Program-made: the position numbers and the translations under genes
The notes under the pieces: model-generated
What the model was told of the DNA's origin: nothing
Database searches by the model: none
Seen by the model: the letters and a program-made list of their open reading frames with translations, nothing else
Source: Bidens hawaiensis
Taxonomy: Eukaryota > Streptophyta > Magnoliopsida > Asterales > Asteraceae
Assembly (NCBI GenBank): GCA_021521415.1
Contig: JAIQDT010001933.1
Coordinates: 248,001 to 312,000 of the forward strand
Reading direction: 5' to 3'
DNA length: 64,000 bases
In this document: piece by piece, positions 56,363 through 64,000 of the stretch
How positions within the stretch are numbered: the stretch's first letter is position 1
Layout of the letters: each line of letters begins with the position of its first letter

Positions 56363-56502
56363 AGATGGTGATATTTTGCAAATTGAAAAAGATAAAAACA
56401 AGAAACAAATGACGCTACTGCAAAGGAGGAGAATGTTGGTGCATTTTGATGTGTCAATACTTCATAGGTTTATTACTTGTCTTGTCTGTAATAAACGTTA
56501 TA

Positions 56503-56600
56503 TAGGCTGTTCGGAAGTCCTAGCACTTAAGATAAATCTTACCTGCATAAAATCTTCAAACACAACAACAAAATTAATTCATAAAATATATAAATACACC
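56503..56600. repeat. Start of a third duplication unit
   Basis: Repeats the first 98 bp of the unit (TAGGCTGTT through AAATACACC) and then joins a different part of the unit sequence instead of the TATA-box region. Confidence 0.8.
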
Positions 56601-56870
56601 GAAAGGATTGCTGAGCTTAAATGAGTGGTGGCCGAGCAGTCTCACATTAATCTTATTCAGAATTAGGCTATTCATCGGCTGATATATGAGAACCAACTAC
56701 ATACCATCCTCCTTGTTGAACTGAATAAGGTGATAGATGTTCTGAAGAAGTACTTAGAATCTCAGTGGGAGAGTAGTTGCAAAGAAGATGCATTGAAGAA
56801 TGTAAGATGTGATGATACCGCGATGATCCTAATGTATCGAAAGGTGCAGGTGGTGAGATGCCAAACAATT
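56601..56870 (+). pseudogene. Diverged third copy of transposon ORF segment
   Basis: Starts GAAAGGATTGCTGAGC and matches 50414-50690 (and its unit-2 copy), but with many more differences than units 1 and 2 show. It retains residues where the units have stops (for example VIDVLKKYLESQWESSCKE), so it may be closer to the ancestral form. It is cut at its right end by the copia LTR. Confidence 0.65.
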
Positions 56871-56874
56871 TACA

Positions 56875-57204
56875 TGTTTTTTGGGTCTATATTTATGGTT
56901 TGTGTATGTGAGCATCACATTGTGATCTCAGTGGGCTTGGGCTATGTGTTGGCTTTGATTGGTGTCCCTATATATATAGAATATGTGTATAGGGTTTAGG
57001 TTGGCCGTTCACTTTGTTGTTGATTGAACGAGTATTGTAATCAAGGGCTTAAGCACCCGACGTTTATATAACGTGTGTTTTGAACCATCTTATTGTGTTC
57101 TTTACGTGTTCTTGTCTATTATCTTGAATCATCTCGTGTTAGGATTCCACACTAACATTGAGATAGTTGATATCATATTGAAAGATCCGTCTACGGGACT
57201 TACA
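56875..57204 (+). repeat. Left LTR of copia element
   Basis: About 330 bp, TGTTTTTTGGG to GGGACTTACA. A TATA-like CCTATATATATAG is near 56968. The left boundary is set by TG and by the point where the transposon ORF copy is cut. No second LTR is available to confirm it. Confidence 0.65.
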
Positions 57205-57206
57205 AT

Positions 57207-57218
57207 TGGTATCAGAGC
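57207..57218 (+). other. Met-tRNA primer-binding site of copia
   Basis: TGGTATCAGAGC, two bases after the LTR. Confidence 0.9.
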
Positions 57219-57751
57219 CTTTAGACCTATTCTAGGCTCGATTTTGGGATTCAAGATTTTTGTCTATTTGGTGTGTTGGTGATTTGGGTGATTTTTCCGG
57301 CAAGAAGGTCATCAGAGAAGAAGAGTGAAACTGATTTGTTCAAAGATTATCTTATCTTTGGAAATAATTTGAATCCCGCTGATTTAGGAATTCATTTGTT
57401 ACCAAAGTTAACTGGTCAAACGTGTTCTCGGGTGTTCTCGGCGGTGTTTAAGAGTTTTCAGCCAAGATACAAGGGGTTTTCTGCTAAGTTTGATAGTTTT
57501 CGTCTTAAGGACTAGTGCTCTCTGTCAAGAATAAGTGTTCTTGGCAAATATTAAGCGTTCTCGGTCAAATTTGTGTGTTCTCGGTCAACGCTCTTGGTTC
57601 TCGGTCATAGCTTTCTGTTCTCGGTCAATATATACTTGGGCCTGACAACACTTGGGCTAACTCAAATCCTTGTTCTCGGCTAACTCAAATCTTGGGCCTG
57701 ATCAATTCTGTCTGGGCCTTGATTATTGGACTTTAATATATTTGGACTAAA
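57219..57751. other. Copia leader with GTTCTCGGTCAA words
   Basis: The word GTTCTCGG(TCAA) and close variants occur about eight times in 57420-57680, together with TTGGGCCTGA repeats. No gene. Confidence 0.6.
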
Positions 57752-60700
57752 ATGGATCAATTAACTAATGGAACTTCAAATGCTTCACTACACCAAGAAT
57801 TGGACTCGATAATGCGAACCACTACTCGTGTGCCCCGTCTACTGTCTCATGAGGGGTTCAGCGAGTGGAAATTTAGATTCGAGAAATACGTTAAGATGAA
57901 AGATGCCAAAATTGGAGAAGCATAGTTAGGGGTCCCCAAGTCATCACCTACCAACGTGAGAACTCTATTGAAACTGTTGTTAAGCCTATTGCTATGTATG
58001 ATGAGGACGATCTTGCTAAAGTAGAAGAGGATGAAAAGGCACTCTCAACCTTGACTATGACACTCTCACCTGAAATTGCCATGAGCTTTAGAGAATTGAA
58101 ATCTGCTAAGGAACTATGAGAAGCATTGATTGAGGTGTATGAAGGGAATGAAGACATGAAGAGAAGTCGTCAAGATTTGCTACGACAAAATATTAACATG
58201 TTTAATCATGTCTTGGGAGAGTCATTAGAAACTCAACTTCATAGGTTCATAGAACTTGTGACTGAGATGAGATCTGCAAGCATCAACTTAACAGCTGCTG
58301 AGACAAACAATAAGTTGGTGAACATGTTGCCTCAGAGTTGGGATATGAATGTTGCTGTTATTAAGAAGACGAAAGAACTCAACAAGCTAACACTGTCTGA
58401 GGTCATGGCTATCATCAAGGCATGTAACATGGATGACAAACAACGTGCAATAAACCATGCAAACTCCTACAGCGCAGCTGATTACAATATGGCTTCAAAT
58501 AATGCACTCATCTCACAAGACAACTTCTCCATGTTTAAGACCACTCAGGGTCAACAAAATTTCAACCTCAAGCCAACTTCTCAATGTTTAAATCCACTCA
58601 GAGTCAAGGTCAATTCTCTCCTGTTTCACCACAACCTGCACCAGTGTTCTTTGCTAAACTTGGTCAATCTCCTGCTGTTAATTCTCAGCCTCAATCATCT
58701 AGCGTTTCTCCCAGTCAGAATTCCAGCCAAGCTTCTTCTATTTCAAAAGAAACTCAAGAAAACATTGCTTTAATGGCGGGGTTCATGAACTGTTACAGTG
58801 CCTTTCTTGCGGGAGATTTGGTTTAACCTGTAGTGGCTGCTGAACTTGATCAAATTCATCCTGATGATGTAAACGAAATGGATATCTCTTGGCAAATCCC
58901 CATGGCAGTGTTTCAGGCCAAGAAATTTACTAAGAGAACATGAAGAAATAACTGGAACATGCCAAATAATCAGAATGTGGGTTTTAACAAAGATACTCTG
59001 AGGTGTTACAACTGTCACGAGCCGAGTCATTTTGCTCATGAGTGCACCAATCCAGCCAATGAAGGAAATATGGAAAGGGCCCTGGTTCCCGTGAGTAATG
59101 CTAGAGGAGAATCTTGAGGTAGCTCAGGTGATGGTGAAAGGGGTTTGGTTGCTCAACAGTTCTCTAGTCTGTTCAGATGGCTGCTCTCAACATAAACAAT
59201 CAGACTGCCAATTTTGCTCGTGTTGAAGAGTCTGAAGAAGAAAATGCTGCTGAGGAACAAGTCAAGGAACTTCAATTTGCATTTATGGCATTCACTTCTT
59301 CCAGCTCGTCTGAGGTAAGTTCTTCTTTGTGTTCTCAAACTTGTATTGATAAAATAGATCTTTACAAATCTCATAACAGTAACCTGCTTAGAGAAATGGA
59401 AATGATAAAATCTGAAAATCATAAGCTTAAGAAAACTGAAAAAGGCTTATTTGGACAAAATAGAGGCATAGAAAAAGGACGTTTCCAAACTAAAATCCGA
59501 TTTTAGTTTGAAATGTTGTCACCATCTAGATGCCAAACAAAAAATTGTTGAATTAACTGCTGAACTGGAAGCCTTTAAGTTGGAAGTATCAAATCTAACT
59601 GAAAAAATTTAAAAAGGCTGAATTTGATTTTAAAAAGTTTGATGGCTCCAGTAAGGTAGTTAATTCCATGATTGAAAATAAGTTATGGTGGAAAGAGAAT
59701 GAAGGTGAGGGTATAGGATATAGTCAGGTACCCCCACCATATAATGACAACTACACAGGTCTTCCTCTTACCAAAGAGCAGAAAGAAGAGGTTAAAGATA
59801 TGAATTATGGTAAACCTGCTAATAATGAAAGAATCGACTCAGTAGAAACTACTGCGTCCACCTTAAAAGTGAACGATTCTGATGTGTTTGCCTCATGTGC
59901 AGATAGAGTAATCATTGAGGATTGGACTGATGAGGATGATGAGTCTCGTGTTTCAATTAATAAAGACATTATTTCTGATGCTTCTTTAAAATTACATGTT
60001 TTGAATTCTATTATTCCGACTATTTTTGTGGGCTCTGTTTTTTAAGAGCAAGGATACTTGTGTGATTGATTCCGTTAAAACTTTAAATTATGATAATGTG
60101 ATTTCTAATAAGTTTAAAAGATTAAAAAAATCCAACAAGTACTCATCGCCTAAGTTTGATAAAGAGGGATGCTCTATTGACAAACAAGGCAGTGAGTTAA
60201 ATAATGTGACAAGTGGTAAGCCTCAAGTAAATCAAACTGGTCCACACAATCGGTCCAGACAACGAGTTGCCCAAAATAATTTCTATGTAAAACGTCAAAC
60301 TTGTTTTAACTGTGGCACTCTCATTCATATTGCCAGAAATTGTCCACATCGTCCATATGTTCCTTATTATGGATTTTATCATAGGAATATGCCTTATATG
60401 CCTCATAATACCTACAGGCAAAACTTCAGGCATAATCAGGCTAATCCCTCTGATGATGATTGGACAGAAACAAGTCTGGCAAGTTTAGTCCTCATTAGAC
60501 CAAGCCTAACATGTTTCGTAAAGAGGGTAGAAAAGGTGCTTCGGTCTAAAAAACGAAAACGAATTTTAAACCGAAACAAGTGGAAAAGACAAAATCGTTT
60601 GTTTCTAACCCTCAAAAACCAGAGATCAAGTCATCTATTCATACATATAATGCCAAATCTTATAATGGTAGACATAAATGCTTGCCTAAATCTCCGGTAA

Positions 60701-60820
60701 AAGAGTCTTTAAATTCAATGTTAGATGAATTAAAGGACATGTCATGGCAACCTGTGACAACCTTAGATGAGTCAGGGTCACCTAGTGTAACTATGGACTG
60801 GGTACCAAAGTCTAACTAAT
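57752..60820 (+). pseudogene. gag: copia gag region, broken
   Basis: Starts MDQLTNGTSNASLHQELD. The capsid part continues in another frame at 58126-58570 (RQNINMFNHVLGESLETQLH, NNKLVNMLPQSWDMNVAVI). Two zinc knuckles of form C-x2-C-x4-H-x4-C follow: CYNCHEPSHFAHEC near 59010 and CFNCGTLIHIARNC near 60300. Between them lies a charged, coiled-coil-like linker. The end reads LDESGSPSVTMDWVPKSN (stop near 60820). Stops or shifts occur near 57925, 58120, 58570, 59117, 59500, 59610, 60045 and 60500. Such a Gag would package the RNA, but this one cannot be made intact. Confidence 0.8.
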
Positions 60821-60830
60821 TTCGCACATC

Positions 60831-61313
60831 GTGGAGGAACAACTATGGAGGAATATCATCAGACCTTGGTATGTTGATAGTGGCTGTTCCAGGAACATAA
60901 CAGGAGACATTTCCCAGCTACACGACATTCAAATATTTAATGGTGGGTATGTGTCCTTTGTGGGAGGAGAAAGGGGGAAGATTACGCAGAAGAGTACTGT
61001 AAGTAACGGTGTTCTAAAACTCGAAAATGTTAATTTTGTTCCAGAATTGAAGCACAGTTTGTTGAGCGTGTCACAAATCCGTGATAAAGATTTTTCAACT
61101 CATTTTACTAAGAAAGAGTGTTTGATTTTGAAACCTGGTATTATTATACCAGAAGACTGGATTCTTGTTAGATCACAAAGAAAAGATAATGCTTATGTGA
61201 TCGACATGAACAAAAATGTTCTTGATGAAATAACCTGCCTGTTTTCAAAAGTGTCAGAACATAATGCCATGCTTTGGCATCGTCGTCTTGGTCATGCAAA
61301 TATGAAAACTTGA
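60831..61313 (+). pseudogene. pol: copia protease and pre-integrase domain
   Basis: The aspartic protease motif WYVDSGCSRNITGD (active-site DSG) is near 60870. The pre-integrase motif LWHRRLGHANM is near 61272-61305. This 160-residue part is open, but it stops (TGA) right after the pre-integrase motif. Confidence 0.8.
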
Positions 61314-62125
61314 ACCGTCTTGCTAAAAATGATTTGGTGCGTGGTTTATCCGTTAAAGATTTTGTTACAATTGAAAAATGTGTAGCTTGTGCATTGGGTA
61401 AACATCATTGAAAAACTCATAAGCCAAAATTGATTAATTTCATCAGTTTTTCAATTGCTTCATATGGACCTTTTTGGTCGGGTTCATGTTTTGAGTCTTT
61501 CTCGCAGCTCTTTTTGTCTCGTTATCACTGATGACTACTCACGTTTTACTTGGGTGTTTTTCTTGTCAAATAAGAGTGACATTGCAGAACTGTTCAAGAG
61601 GTTTGTAGTGCTTATGGAAAATCAGCTGAATCTGAAGCTGAAAGGAATTCGTTGTGACAGTGGTACGGAATTCAAGAATGCTTCATTAAATTATTTTTGT
61701 TCAAAAGGGGGGGGGGGGTGCTTCGTCAGTACATTTCATCTCGCACACCGCAGCAGATGGTGTAGCTAAAAAAAGAAAATGACTCTTATCGAGGCGGCAA
61801 AGACCATGTTGTGTGATTCTAAACTACCATTATTCTTTTGGAAGAAGCTATTAATACAGCATGCTATGTTCAGAATCGGGTGATAATCAACAAGTCTCAA
61901 ATGAAAACTCCATATGAGATTGTCTATGGTCATAAGCCCACAGTTGCACATTTCAGAGCGTTCGGATTCCCGTGTACTCTACTAATCTCGAGTCAACTCC
62001 AAAATTCGGGGCCAAAGCTGATGATTGCTATTTTGCTGGTTATGCTTGTCATACTGCCTATAGAGTCTAAAATAAGTCGATCAAGCAGATTTTGGAATCA
62101 TATGATGTTCGTTGGTTAGAAGAAA
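61314..62125 (+). pseudogene. pol: copia integrase, frameshifted at a G12 run
   Basis: Motifs: a CVACALGKHH zinc region near 61380, LHMDLFGRVHV with the first Asp near 61460, and CDSGTEFKN with the second Asp near 61655. The Glu-containing part is garbled beyond the twelve-G run at 61707-61718. Later parts (EAINTACYVQNRVIINKSQ, TPYEIVYGHKPTVAHFRAFG) are in another frame at 61838-61980. Stops are present. Confidence 0.8.
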
Positions 62126-62727
62126 ACGAAACTGATACCCGTGTTGGTCATGACTGGTTGTTCGAATACAATGAACTCTTCAAACCGTTCAATGTACTTC
62201 CGGTTATCAACACGGAAACTTCAGGTGGTGCTACCGTAGATGCTGAGAAAGAAGACCCACATGCAGTATCTCACATATCTCCAATTATGGATGATGATCT
62301 CACAGAATCACTTGATGTCACTCCGCCCGTCTCCGTCAATCAACCAGCAGAAGTTACTGAAACTGTGTCCTCAACTTCTTCAGAAAGTGCTTCTACAGTT
62401 GAGGGGGAGAGTCCTATTCGTCAAATTTTTGGGAGCACTCTGTTTCCCGATATCATTCCGAATGAATACGTTTCCAGCACTTCGTACTCACACAGTACGG
62501 CGACTTCTGGATGGAAGAATCCCCTCACTGAGATTGATAGAAATCTATCAAACTTACCTTCTACCAGAGTTGTTCCTAAGCAACCAGTTCCATCAAGAAC
62601 CCAACGAAATCATCCAATTGAGAATGTCATAGGTCCTCTTGAAACAGGCATGTCCACCAGAAGTCAGATAGGACACATCAACAGTTGCTTGTTTTCTTGT
62701 TTTATCTCCCAAATTGAGCCAAAATAG
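62126..62727 (+). pseudogene. pol: copia integrase-RT linker
   Basis: Open frame rich in S, T, P and E (VSSTSSESASTVEGESPIRQ), ending near STRSQIGHINSC, the usual junction before the copia RT. The stop is at 62725. Confidence 0.65.
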
Positions 62728-62757
62728 GTGGAAATGGCTCTTCAAGAACCAAGCTAG

Positions 62758-63656
62758 GTGGACGCTATGCATGAGGAGTTAAATCAGTTTAATAAATTGA
62801 AGGTATGGAGATTGGTTGAGCTGTCGGTGGGAAAGAAAGCACTAGACACGAGATGGGTTTTCCGAAATAAGCAAGATGAGACGGGAGTTATTGTTAGAAA
62901 CAAGGCACAGGTAGTCGTTCGGGGTTTTCGTCAGGTTGAAGGTTTAGATTACACCGAAGTCTATGCTCCCGTAGCTAGACATGAGGCCATTCGGATTTTT
63001 CTGGCTTATGCGTCATTCATGGGTTTCACGGTGTATCAGATGGATGTTAAGACCGCGATTCTGTATGGCGAAGTTAAAGAAGATATTTACGTGGATCAGC
63101 CACCGGGGTTTGTAAACTCTAAGAATCCCACTCATGTCGATAAGTTAGATAAAGCGTTGTATGGGCTTCATCAGGCTCCTCCCTCGGGCGTGGTATGCTA
63201 CTTTGACCTCTCATGTTCTATGTCATGGTTATAAAAGAGGGACCATTGATCAAACTCTGTTCCTTAAAAACTATCGGGAAAGATTTGATTCTGGTTCGGA
63301 TTTACGTGGATGACATTATTTTTGGGTCTACTAGTGTTGTGTTGTGCTCTGAATAAGAAGTGATGAAGAAGAGGTTTGAGATGAGCTCGTTGGGAGAAAT
63401 GTCAACGTTTTTGGGGTTGCAGGTTCGTCAGAGTTCGACTGGAATTTTGCTACATCAAGGAAAGTATGTTGAAGATATGCTAGCTAAATTTGAATTTCAA
63501 GATTCCAAGAGTGCTACCACTCCTATGGCGGAAAAACCTTTCCTGTCATCTGATCCTGAAGGGAGCCCCGTAGATCAAACGTACTATCGATCGATGATTG
63601 GGTCCCTGATGTATCTCACCGCCAGTCGTCCTGATATCATGTTCGCAATCTGTTAA
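62758..63656 (+). pseudogene. pol: copia reverse transcriptase, frameshifted
   Basis: First half 62758-63185: WRLVELSVGKKALDTRWVFR, GLDYTEVYAPVARHEAIR, YQMDVKTAILYGEVKEDIY. The usual DVKTAFL is DVKTAIL here. A frameshift near 63180 (after LYGLHQAP) changes frame, and the catalytic YVDD box lies at 63303-63314 (YVDDIIFGST). The last part (63360-63656) has [17 protein letters not shown] and [20 protein letters not shown]. The domain is almost complete in length but not in one frame. Confidence 0.85.
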
Positions 63657-64000
63657 TGTGCTCATTTCCAGGCTAATCCTAAACTTTCTCATTTAATTGT
63701 TGTTAAACGTATTTTTAGATATCTAAAGGGATAACCGAAGTTAGGTCTTTGGTATCCCAAGAACTCATATTTTGATCTTTATGCTTTTGCTGATAGCAAC
63801 TATGGTGGAGATGACATTGACGGGAAATCCAAATCTGCCGGGTGTCAGTTTTTGGCGATCGTCTCATCTCATGGCAATGCAAGAAGCAACAAACGGTATC
63901 TACATCAACTGCCGAGGCTGAATATGTTGTTGCGTTAGCTTGCTTCTCACAGGTTAAATAGGATGCAACATCAATTTCTTGACACCCCTATATTTTGTGA
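63657..64000 (+). pseudogene. pol: copia RNase H, partial
   Basis: Continues after a stop with ANPKLSHLIVVKRIFRYLKG, LYAFADSNYGGDDIDGKS and QQTVSTSTAEAEYVVALA, the copia RNase H signature. Stops and shifts occur near 63733, 63860 and 63958. Runs to the window edge. Confidence 0.8.

Larger units (their letters stand above)
51921..56502. repeat. Tandem duplication, unit 2 (4582 bp)
   Basis: Direct copy of unit 1, offset by 4586 bp at the left and 4582 bp at the right. It is followed at 56503 by the first part of a third unit. Confidence 0.93.
56875..64000 (+). mobile_element. Ty1/copia retrotransposon, left part to window edge
   Basis: Left LTR 56875-57204, Met-tRNA primer site at 57207, then leader, gag, protease, integrase, RT and RNase H in copia order. 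Integrase lies before RT, which separates copia from gypsy. The right LTR lies outside the window. Several frameshifts and stops break the polyprotein. Domain wording and the two zinc knuckles match copia elements common in Asteraceae genomes. Confidence 0.88.

Noticed and set aside
47335..56502. Duplication units as two LTRs of one giant element
   Set aside because: Units are immediately adjacent head to tail, with no internal region, TG/CA ends or TSD.

Overview
The window is plant nuclear DNA, most likely from the daisy family (Asteraceae). It is AT-rich and contains almost no single-copy genes. Most of it is nested LTR retrotransposons, MITEs, foldback elements, LINE relics and captured gene pieces. 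The family guess rests on the style of the Ty1/copia polyprotein (two zinc knuckles, a long gag linker) and on a transposon-borne ORF family that I recall as greatly expanded in Tanacetum-like genomes. It is an inference.

1-11.8 kb: a three-level nest. A hAT-like MITE (TIR TAGGGGTGT, 8-bp TSD GGTATGAG) holds a GTTCG-rich repeat. That repeat holds a 10.4-kb Ty3/gypsy element of the Tat type (LTRs 693-1707 and 10081-11125, TSD TTCGT). The Tat element keeps gag and an intact-looking integrase but has lost almost all of protease, reverse transcriptase and RNase H. On the minus strand it carries a seven-exon gene (9421 to 5938) with its own TATA box, a 'putative gypsy-type transposon' domain, a long coiled coil and an acidic tail.

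11.8-26.6 kb: a belt of small DNA elements. These are a PIF/Harbinger-like MITE, a Helitron 3' end, a 972-bp foldback with a perfect 9-bp TSD, a second Harbinger-like MITE, and three elements inserted in (AT)n tracts. Between them, on the minus strand, lie broken but intron-containing pieces of a CCCH zinc-finger gene and a POLTERGEIST-like PP2C phosphatase gene, plus unidentified pieces. Gene capture by a Helitron would explain them.

26.6-45.5 kb: a minus-strand, LTR-retrotransposon-borne ORF (45501 to about 27226, 3' LTR 26645-27107). Two further LTR elements interrupt it only 26 bp apart: a 2.25-kb non-autonomous element full of GGCGAAGTT words (28133-30381) and an Athila-like element (30408-43533). 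The Athila-like element contains an RTE-type LINE (about 33757-34565) and a 2.4-kb solo LTR (35466-37842, TSD TAACA).

45.5-57 kb: a 4.58-kb direct tandem duplication (47335-51920, 51921-56502, and the first 98 bp of a third unit). Each full unit has a small gene for a type-2-like non-specific lipid transfer protein behind a TATA box, plus a decayed transposon ORF. The lipid transfer protein genes are the only host-type genes here that may still be active.

57-64 kb: the left part of a Ty1/copia element (LTR 56875-57204, Met-tRNA primer site, gag, protease, integrase, RT, RNase H). It is broken by frameshifts and runs off the window edge.

A theme across several families: each LTR element carries its own short, palindrome-prone word in many copies, often just upstream of the LTR TATA box.
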